Source: Bradyrhizobium neotropicale
GTDB taxonomy: Bacteria > Pseudomonadota > Alphaproteobacteria > Rhizobiales > Xanthobacteraceae
NCBI RefSeq assembly: GCF_001641695.1
Contig: NZ_LSEF01000050.1
Span: 1 to 40,889, forward strand
DNA: 40,889 nt
Direction: 5' to 3'
In this document: positions 27,842-37,014 of the stretch, piece after piece
Numbering within the stretch: position 1 is the first letter of the stretch
How the letters are laid out: each line of letters starts with the position of its first letter
The notes under the pieces: generated by a model
Database searches by the model: none
Seen by the model: the letters and a program-made list of their open reading frames with translations, nothing else
What the model was told of the DNA's origin: nothing
Translations under genes and position numbers: made by a program

Positions 27842-28642
27842 TCACTCGGCCGCTTGGGCCAGCATCGGCCGGCGCACCAGCCAGCCCTCGATGAAATGAT
27901 CGAGCCAGGCGCGCTCCGCGACGTCATAGACGGCGCGATCCGCGAAATGATGATGCCGCTGCCGCGCGCCGGGCGCGCTCAGACCGTCATAGCCGCGCGT
28001 GGTCCAGCAATGCATCATCGCGTAGGTCACATCAGGATGAAACTGGACGCCGACGGCATTGCCGGTCCGAAACGCCTGCACCGGAAAATCATCGCCTTCG
28101 GCGAGCAGTTCGGCGCCGACAGGCAGCTCAAAACCCTCGCGATGCCAGTGATAGACCTTCCCCGGCCAATCCGGGCAAACCGCTCGTCCTGCCGCGGTCG
28201 GGCGGATCGGGTAATAGCCGATCTGCGTCAGCGCGTCGGGATGCGGCGCGACGCGGGCACCGAGCTGCATCGCGAGCATCTGAGCGCCGAGGCAGATGCC
28301 GAGGAACGGGCGCTGTTCGCGGAGCGGAATTTCGATCCAGTCGATCTCGCGGCGAATGTAGTCGTCGGAATCATTGGCGCTCATTGGCCCGCCGAAGACC
28401 ACGGCACCGGCATGCTTCTCGAGCGTTTCGGGCAAGGGATCGCCGAAGCGCGGCCGGCGGATGTCGAGGCGATGGCCGAGCGCGCGCAAGGCGTTGCCGA
28501 CACGGCCGGGGGTGGAGGATTCCTGGTGCAGGACGATCAGAACCGGCTGACGGCTCTCGCGATCGGAGGCGGCCGCGCCGGGCGCCCTTCGCGGGAAGGG
28601 CACCACCTCTGCGCCACCAAACCTGTCCGTCCGGAACGACAT
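27842..28642 (-). CDS. Class I glutamine amidotransferase-like protein
   Basis: 266 residues with a GATase1 domain (about 33-210). The nucleophile is C117 in GICLGAQMLA and the catalytic His is H202 in GVQFHPDVTYAMM. The third triad position, usually Glu (HPE), is Asp (D204). There is no synthetase domain, so it belongs to the stand-alone GMP-synthase-like amidotransferases. Some of these cleave gamma-glutamyl compounds instead of feeding ammonia to a partner. The C-terminal 50 residues are His-rich in part (RQRHHHFADRAVYD). No partner enzyme is adjacent. Confidence 0.83.
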   Translation of the reverse strand: MSFRTDRFGGAEVVPFPRRAPGAAASDRESRQPVLIVLHQESSTPGRVGNALRALGHRLDIRRPRFGDPLPETLEKHAGAVVFGGPMSANDSDDYIRREIDWIEIPLREQRPFLGICLGAQMLAMQLGARVAPHPDALTQIGYYPIRPTAAGRAVCPDWPGKVYHWHREGFELPVGAELLAEGDDFPVQAFRTGNAVGVQFHPDVTYAMMHCWTTRGYDGLSAPGARQRHHHFADRAVYDVAERAWLDHFIEGWLVRRPMLAQAAE

Positions 28643-28768
28643 TGCCTCTGCGGGTGCTATCGATTCAGACCGCCAACATAGCTAAGCGATCGTTAATTTC
28701 GTGTGAGTTCGCGCGCACGGGGTTCATGAAGCAAGCCCCGGGCCAATACGGGCTGCCGCGCCCGTCTC

Positions 28769-29548
28769 CTAGCGCTTGCGCGTCTGGAACCGGCCGACCG
28801 CGGCCAGGATGAAGCCGCGCGGAAACAGGCGCAGCAGGAACGGCACGATCTTGATGCCGAGCCCGGGCAGGACCGCCCGTTTATCGGCCATCAGACCGCG
28901 ATAGGCGGCCTGCGCAACATCGGCAGCCGAGACGTTGAGGATCGCGGAATCAAATCCCGGAGCAAAGCCCGCGCGCGCTTGAAACTCCGTCGGCACCGGA
29001 CCCGGGCACAGGACGGTGACGCGAACACCGCGCTTGCCGAGTTCGGATCGCAAGGCCTCGGTGAAGGAGATCACATAGGCCTTGGATGCGTAGTACACGG
29101 CCATGCCGGGGCCGGGCAGGAAACCGGCGATCGAGCCGACATTGAGAATGCCGCCCTTATTCTTGACGAGCTGGTCGGCAAAGCGCAGCGACAGATCGGT
29201 CAACGCGCGGATGTTCACGTCGACGATGCCGAGCTGCTCGGCGCGATCACACTCAATCGCATCGCCGAACACGCCAAAGCCTGCATTGTTGACGAGGTGA
29301 TCGAGCTCGACGTCTTCGGCCGCGAGCGCTGCCGCGATCTTCTCGCCGGCATCGGCCGCTTCGAGATCGCAGGGGACAATGATCGGCTTCTTGCCGCTCT
29401 TGGCCGAGAGCTCGTTCGCCAGTGCCTCGAGGCGATCGGCCCTGCGCGCCGTCAACACCAGGCGGTGTCCGTTCGCGGCGAACACGCGCGCCAGTTCCGT
29501 ACCTATGCCGGCCGAAGCACCGGTAATCAGCGTCACGCGCTCGGTCAC
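28769..29548 (-). CDS. SDR-family dehydrogenase (DltE-like)
   Basis: 259 residues. TGASAGIG (9-16) binds NAD(P), NNAG is at 87-90, and the catalytic set is S139 with Y152-x3-K156 (YYASK). It resembles the DltE/YqjQ type of classical SDRs, with a C-terminal extension containing a hydrophobic stretch (VPFLLRLFPRGFILAAVG), which may associate with the membrane. The substrate is unknown. The GTG at 29548 (VTERVTLITG) is chosen as start because the frame before it opens only from a TTG. Confidence 0.87.
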   Translation of the reverse strand: MTERVTLITGASAGIGTELARVFAANGHRLVLTARRADRLEALANELSAKSGKKPIIVPCDLEAADAGEKIAAALAAEDVELDHLVNNAGFGVFGDAIECDRAEQLGIVDVNIRALTDLSLRFADQLVKNKGGILNVGSIAGFLPGPGMAVYYASKAYVISFTEALRSELGKRGVRVTVLCPGPVPTEFQARAGFAPGFDSAILNVSAADVAQAAYRGLMADKRAVLPGLGIKIVPFLLRLFPRGFILAAVGRFQTRKR

Positions 29549-29667
29549 GATCCAAATCTCTTGACGGCGGGAAAATGCTAACGACAACGCCGAAACGAGA
29601 GCATGGGCCCCGTGCGCGACGCAAGCTGCCCGGCGGCATGGCGCGTTGCGCGAATGATAGGCAAAGC

Positions 29668-29690
29668 GGAAAAACCCGCTGATTTGCGGG
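29668..29690 (-). terminator. Intrinsic terminator downstream of terB
   Basis: On the minus strand CCCGC-AAATCA-GCGGG is followed by TTTTT. It lies about 90 bases after the TerB-like gene stop and ahead of the SDR gene. Confidence 0.7.
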
Positions 29691-29778
29691 CGTTTTCGGC
29701 GGCGAGGGCGGTCCGCCGATACATTAAAGTTTCGTCATGTCGTGATCACCACCGGAGCGAGCGGCGGGACGAACCGGC

Positions 29779-30267
29779 TCAGGCGTCGACGACGCCATCC
29801 TTCACCTGACCACCGGCGCGATTGGCGATGGCGTGCTTCAGGTCGATGCGGTCGCGCTGCGACACGCCGAGCAGGTCGGACGCGCGCCAGACGACGTTGT
29901 CCTCGAACTCGGTCACCTGGCCGTCGGCATAGACCAGCTCCCACATCATCTGGACGATGCGCTTGCGTCCGTCTTCGTCGACCGAACGCATGATGACGCT
30001 GGTGAAATGGTAGAGATCGACGGCTTCGCCCTCGACCTGGGTCGCGTCCGCGATCAGGCGGTCCGCGGTGCCGTGATCCAGCCCGAAATGGCTTTCGATC
30101 AGGCTATGCAGCTTGCGCTGCTCGGCCTCGGTCGGCTGGCCGTCCAGCGAGATCACATGGATCAGCAGCGCGGTTGCCGCCAGCCGGTAATCGCTGTCAC
30201 CGAAGGCGCGGTCCTGGGCATGGGGAGCAACAATCTCAGCGATGAATTGGCGCAGGCCGTCCAGCAT
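29779..30267 (-). CDS. TerB-family (tellurite-resistance-like) protein
   Basis: 162 residues, mostly helical. LLIHVISLDGQPTEAEQRKLHSLIESHFGL and the later LVYADGQVTEFEDNVVWRASDLLGV are the paired acidic (metal-binding-like) repeats of the TerB fold. Despite the name, stand-alone TerB proteins of rhizobia are not shown to act on tellurite. No other ter genes are present, so resistance is not implied. The ATG at 30267 is favoured over a GTG three codons earlier. It is downstream of the cyclase, separated by a strong hairpin, and ends at an intrinsic terminator. Confidence 0.85.
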   Translation of the reverse strand: MLDGLRQFIAEIVAPHAQDRAFGDSDYRLAATALLIHVISLDGQPTEAEQRKLHSLIESHFGLDHGTADRLIADATQVEGEAVDLYHFTSVIMRSVDEDGRKRIVQMMWELVYADGQVTEFEDNVVWRASDLLGVSQRDRIDLKHAIANRAGGQVKDGVVDA

Positions 30268-30386
30268 GAGTCCCACCGAAATCGATGAAGCCGCGGGAAG
30301 CGGCTTCTACAAGCCATTATATGAGCAGGAAACTCAACCGGCGCAACGTGCGTCAGTTCGCCGTGTGCATTACGTTTCTGCAATCT

Positions 30387-30417
30387 GTTGTCGTCCCGGC
30401 CTTCGCCGGACGACAAC
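30387..30417. terminator. Strong hairpin between the cyclase and TerB genes
   Basis: GTTGTCGTCCCGGC (30387-30400) pairs with GCCGGACGACAAC (30405-30417) with one bulged base and a CTTC loop. It starts directly after the cyclase stop codon on the minus strand. No T-run, so it is a possible Rho-independent stop only by stem strength. Confidence 0.5.
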
Positions 30418-30418
30418 A

Positions 30419-31828
30419 TCACGGTATCTCGTACACCACCATCTTGTCGGCGATGCCGCGCAGCGCGGCCTGTTTCTGGATCGGCCTGATCGCGCGCTGC
30501 TCCAGGAGCTCGGCGACAGCCGGCGCATCCAGCACCGGGCCGGTGATGTGGATCTCCTGCGCGGTCGACAGGCTCTGCACGCGCGCGGCGATGTTGACGG
30601 TCTGGCCGAAATAGTCCTGCCGCTCGTTGAGCATCACAGCGAGGCAAGGCCCCTCATGGATGCCGATCTTGACGATCAGATCGGTGGTGCCGCGCTGCTC
30701 GTTGAGCTTGTCCATGGCTGCGCGCATCCGCAGGCCCGCGACGATCGCATGCTCGGGACGAATGAAGGTCGCCATCACGGCATCGCCGATGGTCTTCACC
30801 ACCGCGCCCTTCTCCGAAGAGATGATCTCGAGCAGCGCGTGGAAATGCGCGCGCACGAGATCGAAGGCGGCGAGATCGCCGACGCGCTCGTAGAGCGCGG
30901 TCGAGCCCTTCAGATCGGTGAACAGGAACGTCAGCGAAGTGATCTGGAGCCGCTGGTCGATGTTGAGGTTGTCGGCCTTGAACACATCGCGAAAGGTCTG
31001 GTTCGACAGCATTCGCTTGGCGGTGAGGAACGGCTTGCGCTTGCCGATGAGATGATGGAGCGCCTCGGCCGCGATGAATATCGATGGAAGCGCGCGGGTG
31101 CTCGCCTGGTTCTTGAGCGTGAGGTTTAGCGGACCTGGGCGCAGGTTGACCGTCTTTGTCGGCGCCGGTTCGTTGGTGTAGGCGATGGAGAGCTCCTGCG
31201 GCTCGCCGACCGGCTCGCCCTGCACGTCGATGAACAGCGCAGCGTGCGTGATCGGCTCGAAAACGATGATGAACTGCTGGGGAAGCTGCAGCAGGATTGT
31301 CGTTGTTTCGCCGCGCGGCAGATCGCGTGTCTCCAGCGTCACCTCGTTCGCCAGCGTTGCAACCGATTCCTCCGTGAAATCGACGCCGGAGCTCCAGTAC
31401 ATCTGCTTGTAGTACTCCCACACGGGCAGCGTATCGGGATCATGGGCAGCAATTCGCCGAACCCGGGGGTTGACCGTGAATGACACTTCGACCTGATCGT
31501 CGACGTTCGGCTTGTAGCCGCAGGCGCACAGCGCGCAGTGATAATCATCGGGCTTGAGCGCCTTCAGGGTCGAGTGCGCCCCGAGCACGCCGCCGCAACC
31601 CGGGCACAGCACGTTCCAGCCGAGATCGAACAGGCCTAGTCGCGCCGAATGCAGGAAAGCCGAGATCGAGCGTTCTTCGTCGAGATCATGTCGCTTCGAG
31701 AAGTCGATGACATTGATGCGATTGAGCTCGTGATCCCCGCCCTGCGCGACCAGTTGCTCAATCGCGTCGACGACCTTCGGATCTGCGGTCTGCTTCAGAA
31801 CGGAAAACTGCGCCTGTGTGTCGCTCAT
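30419..31828 (-). CDS. Class III adenylate/guanylate cyclase with zinc-ribbon-like N-terminal region
   Basis: 469 residues. An N-terminal half of the DUF5939 type contains a Cys cluster (C75-x2-C78 and C98-x2-C101, with C103) that looks like a zinc ribbon. The catalytic domain spans about 295-469. Metal-binding aspartates are D305 (FLFTDLKGST) and D349 (IGDAVMATF), and the transition-state pair is N412-x3-R416 (VNIAAR). K345 in VVKTIGDA is the lysine that normally reads adenine, so cAMP is the likely product. No membrane segment is present. It lies about 50 bp downstream of the P450 gene on the same strand, so they are probably co-transcribed. Confidence 0.9.
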   Translation of the reverse strand: MSDTQAQFSVLKQTADPKVVDAIEQLVAQGGDHELNRINVIDFSKRHDLDEERSISAFLHSARLGLFDLGWNVLCPGCGGVLGAHSTLKALKPDDYHCALCACGYKPNVDDQVEVSFTVNPRVRRIAAHDPDTLPVWEYYKQMYWSSGVDFTEESVATLANEVTLETRDLPRGETTTILLQLPQQFIIVFEPITHAALFIDVQGEPVGEPQELSIAYTNEPAPTKTVNLRPGPLNLTLKNQASTRALPSIFIAAEALHHLIGKRKPFLTAKRMLSNQTFRDVFKADNLNIDQRLQITSLTFLFTDLKGSTALYERVGDLAAFDLVRAHFHALLEIISSEKGAVVKTIGDAVMATFIRPEHAIVAGLRMRAAMDKLNEQRGTTDLIVKIGIHEGPCLAVMLNERQDYFGQTVNIAARVQSLSTAQEIHITGPVLDAPAVAELLEQRAIRPIQKQAALRGIADKMVVYEIP

Positions 31829-31879
31829 GGCGGGGGCTCTATCTCGGGTGTATCACGCCATCGGCGAGGCAATCGCCTG

Positions 31880-33247
31880 TCACCGACGCGTGATGCGGAA
31901 CATGGGTGAGTGATCCGGCTGGGTCGTGACGACGCCGAGCGGAATGACGGGATTGGTGTCGACGAGCTCGACCCGGAACGCCCCGATGAGCCTCGCCAGC
32001 GCCAGCACGGATTCTGCCTGAGCAAAGGGCGCGCCGACGCAGACGCGCGGCCCCGCGCCGAATGGCAAGTAAGCGAAGCGGTCGGGTGCCTCGGCCGACA
32101 TGAAGCGTTTCGGGATGAACGCGTTCGGCTGATCCCACAGCTTCTCGTGGCGGTGCAACAGCCACGGCGCGATCATGATGATGTCGCCCTTGCCGATCGC
32201 GACGCCGGCCGCATTGTCCTTGTCGCGGGCCGCCCGCGCAATCAGGAAGGCAGGCGGATAGAGCCGCATCGTCTCCTCGATCACCGCGCGGGTGAACTTC
32301 TGGCGATCGATGTCCGCGATGCTGTCGAGGTGTTCGCCGCGGGTCTCGGAGGCAACTTCCTCCTGCGTCTCCGGATCGAGCGCGAGCAGATACAGCGCCC
32401 AGAACAGCGCGGTCGCCGTGGTCTCGTGACCCGCGAGAATCATGGTCGCGACCTCATCGACGAGCTGCGCGTCGGAAAAGCCCTTGCCGGTCTCGGGATC
32501 GCGCGCCTCGTCCATGAGATCGAACAGATCGCGCGGCGGCGCACCGTCCTTCTTGCCCACCGCACGCCGCTCGGCGATCAGCATCGCAACGAATTCGGTC
32601 CAGCGCTTGCGGAAGCGGGCGCGGGCAAAATCCATCGGGCTCGGCCAGGACACCGGCAGCACCATGTCGAGAAAATATGCCCGTCCCAGCCGCTCGGCAT
32701 ACTCCATGATGAAGTTGCGCAAGGTCGGACCATGGCGTTCCATGCCGAAGGAGAACATGGTGCGTCCGGCGATCTCGAGCGTCATGCGCTGCATGATCTC
32801 GCGGAGGTCGACGGCTTCGCCCACGCGCCCATCCAGCTTCGCGATGGTCTCGTCGAGCACCGCGGTCATATGCGGGACGAGGTTGGCGGTGGCGCGCGGC
32901 GTAAACGCCGGCGCAAGGGTGCGACGCTGAAACGTCCAGGAATGACCTTCCGCAATCAGAAGACCATCACCGAGCACGGGACGCAGCATGCGGATGCCCG
33001 CCGGCGTGCGCGTGTAGTTCTCGTAGTTGCTGAGCAGGACATGCCGGATCGCATCCGGGCGGTTCAGGATGAAACTGTTGCGGAAGATGAAGCGGCCCGG
33101 GATGATCTCTTCCTCATAGGCACGCTGCCCCCAGGTCGCGATCATGTTTCGCCGGATCACCGCGAGCTTGCTCAGGAACGACATGTCGTCCGGCGCGCGC
33201 GGCGGGGCTGGGGGGACGATAGGCCGACGCACGCTGGCGATGTTCAT
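31880..33247 (-). CDS. Cytochrome P450
   Basis: 455 residues, soluble bacterial type. The I-helix oxygen-activation motif is AGHETT (272-277), the K-helix ExxR is E325-T-M-R328 and the haem loop FGAGPRVCVG has the axial thiolate C403. Members insert one oxygen atom into a substrate using electrons from a redox partner. No ferredoxin or ferredoxin reductase lies adjacent, so partners must be elsewhere. The substrate is unknown; the sequence looks like the group with broad similarity to eukaryotic fatty-acid hydroxylases. A strong GGGGAGAG sits before the ATG. The Tat-exported hydrolase ends about 50 bp upstream. Confidence 0.95.
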   Translation of the reverse strand: MNIASVRRPIVPPAPPRAPDDMSFLSKLAVIRRNMIATWGQRAYEEEIIPGRFIFRNSFILNRPDAIRHVLLSNYENYTRTPAGIRMLRPVLGDGLLIAEGHSWTFQRRTLAPAFTPRATANLVPHMTAVLDETIAKLDGRVGEAVDLREIMQRMTLEIAGRTMFSFGMERHGPTLRNFIMEYAERLGRAYFLDMVLPVSWPSPMDFARARFRKRWTEFVAMLIAERRAVGKKDGAPPRDLFDLMDEARDPETGKGFSDAQLVDEVATMILAGHETTATALFWALYLLALDPETQEEVASETRGEHLDSIADIDRQKFTRAVIEETMRLYPPAFLIARAARDKDNAAGVAIGKGDIIMIAPWLLHRHEKLWDQPNAFIPKRFMSAEAPDRFAYLPFGAGPRVCVGAPFAQAESVLALARLIGAFRVELVDTNPVIPLGVVTTQPDHSPMFRITRR

Positions 33248-33297
33248 GGCTCTCTCCCCGCAGATCGTTCGTTGAGAAGTCTCGCGTGGCCAAATAG

Positions 33298-34662
33298 CTA
33301 GTAAGTCAGTTCGGCAATCGCAATCCTGTTCTCGGCGGCAGGCCAGGCCCGCGCCACAATCCGTTCTTCGCCAAATTCGGCCACGATGTTACGCCCGACG
33401 TCGGCGAGCAGAAGGCGCAGGGTTGCTGCCGCATCCGTGGGCACGCCCGGCTTGACGTCGGCCGGCTCCTTGCCGTCGAACAGCACCACGTCCCGCGGCA
33501 GGCCGAAATAGCCGCGCGGGCGGGACATGATCACGACTGCGCCAGCATCCTTGTCGGTCGGCCCGAGCGGGCGCGCGGCGCGCAGGTGCACGACGTCGGA
33601 CGAGCGCGGGAACGGCGAGCGGTAGATATGCGTCGTCGGCGCGTCCGGCGAAGTCAGGACGAATTCGAGCGACCAGGAGGGGTCGACCTGTACCGGCCCC
33701 CAGCGGCCGTCGGCCGCCGTTGTCGAGCTATGCACCGCATTGCCCTTGCGCTCGCCGTTTTCGGGATCGACGCGGAAGATCTCGACCGTTGCGCCGGCGA
33801 CCGGGCGATTGGTCGGCACGCCGCCGGGCGTGCCCGTGACGAGGCCGCTCAGCCTGACGGTCTGCTCCGGCAGAACCGCGATGCGCGCGGGCTCACGCCC
33901 CGCGATGAATTTGTAGATCTCGCGGAAGGCGCGCGGATGAAACGCCACCTCGCGATGATCGAGTGCGCCGAGCACGAGATTGGTGGCGCCCTTCAGCTCC
34001 GGCCCCTCTGTGGTGACGCCGGTCGGCACGCCGGGCTTGCCGATGAAGCGGCCATCGGCTTGCGCATACTTGTCCATGCCGTCGCTGCGCAGCGTGAGGA
34101 AGGCCGGGCCCGGCGTCACCTCGCTCTCGCCTTCATTCAGACCACGCAGGAACGCACCGCGGCCGTTGAACTCGCTGCCGAGCGCGTCGTCGGTCGCAAA
34201 GACGCCGTGGTTGGGCGTGCCGCACAGCACGGCGTGGCTGACATCATCAGCGCCGCCGTTCTTGATGACGTTGCGGATCGCGTAGCCGCCACGCGAGCTG
34301 CCGACCAGCGCCACGCGAGTCGCACCGGTGCGGCGCTTCAGCTCCGCGATGGCAGCAGCGAGCTCGCGGCGCTGGTCCGCGGTTGAGGAGCGGTCCGCCT
34401 GCTCGACCTTGTCGTCGCTACGCGCCAGGGGATCGGTGAAATTGATTGCCAGCAGGCGATCGCGCGCAATGCCGTTCGATTCCATCCGCCACATTGTGGT
34501 CATCCAGAGCGCGTCGTAGTCGCCATTGCCATGGACGAACAGGATCGGCGGCACCTCGGAGCTCGCGGGCGCGGTCTGGGCCAAGGCGTCGATCCGGACG
34601 CTCGCAGCCGCGAAGGGCAGGGCACTGATACCTTGCAGGATGGTCCGTCGCGACAGCTTCAT
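33298..34662 (-). CDS. Tat-exported alpha/beta hydrolase with C-terminal beta domain
   Basis: 454 residues. A twin-arginine signal MKLSRRTILQGISALPFAAA precedes a hydrolase domain (about 38-265) with the oxyanion loop LFVHGNGD and nucleophile S123 in GSSRG. A C-terminal region (about 275-454; VRLSGLVTGTPGGVPTNRPVAGATVEIFRV) looks like beta-sandwich/Ig-like repeats, as in extracellular lipases and polyhydroxyalkanoate depolymerases. The substrate is not known; a periplasmic esterase or depolymerase is a fair guess. Two ATGs stand in tandem (34665, 34662); AAGGA is better spaced for the second. It is divergent from the MFS exporter and probably first in a unit with the P450 and cyclase. Confidence 0.8.
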   Translation of the reverse strand: MKLSRRTILQGISALPFAAASVRIDALAQTAPASSEVPPILFVHGNGDYDALWMTTMWRMESNGIARDRLLAINFTDPLARSDDKVEQADRSSTADQRRELAAAIAELKRRTGATRVALVGSSRGGYAIRNVIKNGGADDVSHAVLCGTPNHGVFATDDALGSEFNGRGAFLRGLNEGESEVTPGPAFLTLRSDGMDKYAQADGRFIGKPGVPTGVTTEGPELKGATNLVLGALDHREVAFHPRAFREIYKFIAGREPARIAVLPEQTVRLSGLVTGTPGGVPTNRPVAGATVEIFRVDPENGERKGNAVHSSTTAADGRWGPVQVDPSWSLEFVLTSPDAPTTHIYRSPFPRSSDVVHLRAARPLGPTDKDAGAVVIMSRPRGYFGLPRDVVLFDGKEPADVKPGVPTDAAATLRLLLADVGRNIVAEFGEERIVARAWPAAENRIAIAELTY

Positions 34663-34809
34663 CATGTTCCTTTCGGGCGAACTCACGCCTTTGCACCGCT
34701 TATAGACGTCTAAGCACTGGACAGCGAAGGACTTTCGCGGGCATCACTGAACCCGCTGGAATCGCCGAAACTGCCAAGACCACTTCTGCCAACCCAAATG
34801 GAAGGGGAT

Positions 34810-36498
34810 ATGACCGAGCAGCCGAAACGTCAGAGAATTGCCGCCGACGGCATCACCGCACCGCTGCGGTACACCGTGTTCCGGCGCATCTGGCTCGCCA
34901 GCCTGCTCTCCAATCTTGGTCTCCTGATCCAGGGCGTCGGCGCCGCCTGGGCGATGACGCAGATGGCGGCATCGGCCGACAAGGTGGCGCTGGTGCAGAC
35001 CGCGCTGATGCTGCCGATCATGCTGATCTCGATGCCGGCCGGCGCCATCGCCGACATGTATGACCGCCGTATCGTGACCCTGGTGTCGCTCTCGATCGCG
35101 CTGATCGGCGCGACTGCGCTCACGATCCTGGCCGGGCTCAAGCTGATCACCCCGGAAACGCTGCTCGCCTTCTGCTTCGTCGTCGGCAGCGGCAATGCGC
35201 TGTTCGGTCCGGCCTGGCAGTCGTCGGTCAGTGAACAGGTGCCGCCGGATGCGCTGCCGTCGGCGGTCGCGCTGAACGGCATCAGCTACAACATCGCACG
35301 CAGCTTCGGTCCCGCGGTCGGCGGCGTCATCGTCGCCGCGGCCGGCGCGGTCGCCGCCTTTGCCTGCAACGCCATCCTCTATCTGCCCCTTCTGGTGGTG
35401 CTGCTGCTCTGGCGACGCACCACCGAGCCCTCGCGCCTGCCGCGGGAAAAGCTCAACCGGGCCATGGTCTCCGGCTTCCGCTACATCACCAATTCGCCGC
35501 CGATCAAGATCGTGCTCTTGCGCACGCTGGTGATGGGCCTGATCGGCGGCGCCATCATGGCGCTGATGCCGCTGGTCGCGCGCGACCTCCTGCATGGCGG
35601 CGCCCAGACCTACGGCATCATGCTGGGCGCCTTCGGCATGGGCGCGGTCGTCGGCGCGCTCAACATTCACGAGCTGCGCAAGCGCATGAGCGGCGAAGCC
35701 GCGATTCGCGCCTGCACCATCTCGATCGCGTTCGCGATGGCCGCGCTTGCCTTGAGCAGCGAGCCGGTGCTGACCGCGACCGCGCTGGTGCTGGCGGGCG
35801 CGGTCTGGATGGCCGCCGTCGCGCTGTTCAATATCGGCGTGCAGCTCTCGGCGCCGCGCTGGGTCGCAGGACGATCGCTCGCGGCATTCCAGGCCTCGAT
35901 TTCGGGCGGCATTGCGATCGGCGCCTGGGGCTGGGGTCACCTCACCGACTACGCCGGCGTGGAGGTCGCGCTGCTGGTCGCGGCTGGCCTGATGCTGATC
36001 TCGCCGCTCCTGGGACTTTGGCTTGCGATGCCGCGCGTCGGCGCGCGCAACGAGGATGCCGAGGTGCTGGCCGATCCGGAAGTGCGGTTGTCGCTGACGG
36101 GGCGCAGCGGCCCCCTCGTGGTCGAGATCGAATATCGCGTGGCGCAGGAGAATGCGCGCGCCTTCCACAATGTGATGCAGGACGTGCAGCTCAGTCGCCA
36201 GCGCAACGGCGCCTATGGCTGGTCGATCGCGCGCGACATCGCCGATCCGGAGCTGTGGACCGAACGCTATCACTGCCCGACCTGGCTCGATTATTTGCGC
36301 CAGCGCAACCGCTCGACCCAATCCGAACGCGCGCTGCACCAGAGCGCGATCGACTTCCACATCGGCCCCGAGCCGGTGCGGATCCGCCGCATGCTGGAGC
36401 GCCCGTTCGGCTCGGTGCGCTGGAAGGAAGAGACGCCGGACCGCGCAAGCGCCGAAGTGCTGCCGGTGGTCGCGACCGCGGCGGGAAGCAGTACGTAA
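34810..36498 (+). CDS. MFS transporter of the MFS_3/DUF894 type
   Basis: 562 residues. Twelve membrane segments lie within about 25-405, with an A-type loop motif GAIADMYDRR after the second pair. A ~150-residue soluble C-terminal domain follows (about 410-562; LVVEIEYRVAQENARAFHNVMQDVQLSRQRNGAYGWSIARDIADP), as usual for this MFS subgroup, which includes EntS-like exporters. The tail resembles an antibiotic-monooxygenase-type alpha/beta domain (inference). Likely an efflux carrier for a small molecule of unknown type. GAAGGGG lies directly before the ATG at 34810, favouring it over the ATG at 34798. It is divergent from the exported hydrolase. Confidence 0.9.
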   Translation: MTEQPKRQRIAADGITAPLRYTVFRRIWLASLLSNLGLLIQGVGAAWAMTQMAASADKVALVQTALMLPIMLISMPAGAIADMYDRRIVTLVSLSIALIGATALTILAGLKLITPETLLAFCFVVGSGNALFGPAWQSSVSEQVPPDALPSAVALNGISYNIARSFGPAVGGVIVAAAGAVAAFACNAILYLPLLVVLLLWRRTTEPSRLPREKLNRAMVSGFRYITNSPPIKIVLLRTLVMGLIGGAIMALMPLVARDLLHGGAQTYGIMLGAFGMGAVVGALNIHELRKRMSGEAAIRACTISIAFAMAALALSSEPVLTATALVLAGAVWMAAVALFNIGVQLSAPRWVAGRSLAAFQASISGGIAIGAWGWGHLTDYAGVEVALLVAAGLMLISPLLGLWLAMPRVGARNEDAEVLADPEVRLSLTGRSGPLVVEIEYRVAQENARAFHNVMQDVQLSRQRNGAYGWSIARDIADPELWTERYHCPTWLDYLRQRNRSTQSERALHQSAIDFHIGPEPVRIRRMLERPFGSVRWKEETPDRASAEVLPVVATAAGSST

Positions 36499-36508
36499 GC
36501 CTTCTCTC

Positions 36509-36614
36509 GTCATCCCGGGGCGCGCCGTCAGGCGCGAGCCCGGAATCCATTCCTCCAGGCGAATGCGGCTCGATGGATTCCGGATTCATCGCTGCGCGAT
36601 GCCCCGGCATGACG
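36509..36614. repeat. Intergenic palindromic repeat (GTCATTCCGGGGCGCGC family), copy 2
   Basis: Starts GTCATCCCGGGGCGCGCC and ends GATGCCCCGGCATGAC. Inner arms CCCGGAATCCATTCCTCC and GATGGATTCCGG match the copy at 13506. It lies between the convergent MFS and cysteine-rich protein genes. Confidence 0.85.
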
Positions 36615-36623
36615 GGGGAGAAA

Positions 36624-36839
36624 CTACTGCCCGTGCTCGGTCAGCACCTTGTCGCAGGCCTTGCTGAGGCGCGTGCGGTTTTGCTTGAGGCAGGCGAGCA
36701 CGGCTGAATCGCCATTGTTCATCACGGCGCGGCAGTGACGCGAGACATCGCGCGCGCAGGCGTCGTGCCCCGGCTGCTGCTGCGCCGATGCGCTCGATGC
36801 GATCAGCGCCAACGGAATCATGAAAAGAATTCTGCTCAT
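36624..36839 (-). CDS. Small exported cysteine-rich protein (Cys-rich repeat type)
   Basis: 71 residues. A signal peptide (1-19, ending SASA) is followed by a ~50-residue mature part with four cysteines at 28, 36, 50 and 62, spaced C-x7-C-x13-C-x11-C. The segment HCRAVMNNGDSAVLACLKQNRTRLSKAC resembles the cysteine-rich repeat first described in animal Golgi protein GLG1. It probably forms two disulfides in the periplasm. The neighbouring gene at 37015 encodes a protein with nearly the same spacing. No ribosome-binding site stands out. Function unknown. Confidence 0.8.
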   Translation of the reverse strand: MSRILFMIPLALIASSASAQQQPGHDACARDVSRHCRAVMNNGDSAVLACLKQNRTRLSKACDKVLTEHGQ

Positions 36840-37014
36840 CGCGTCATTGCCTCGTACCCGAACGATAGGCGGGCGAAGCTAAAGCGATGGTTCCACCGCC
36901 GCAACGGCTTTGTTGGTGGACCGCGCTGGCGCTGCCGCGTGGCCCCGGCTTTCACGCCGGGGCACGTCGCGATGGAGCTAAAGGACGCAAACGACGAATT
37001 CGTCGTGCGCGCTG

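Noticed and set aside
29779..30267. Tellurite resistance locus
   Set aside because: Only a single TerB-like protein is present, without terC, terD or terZ relatives.
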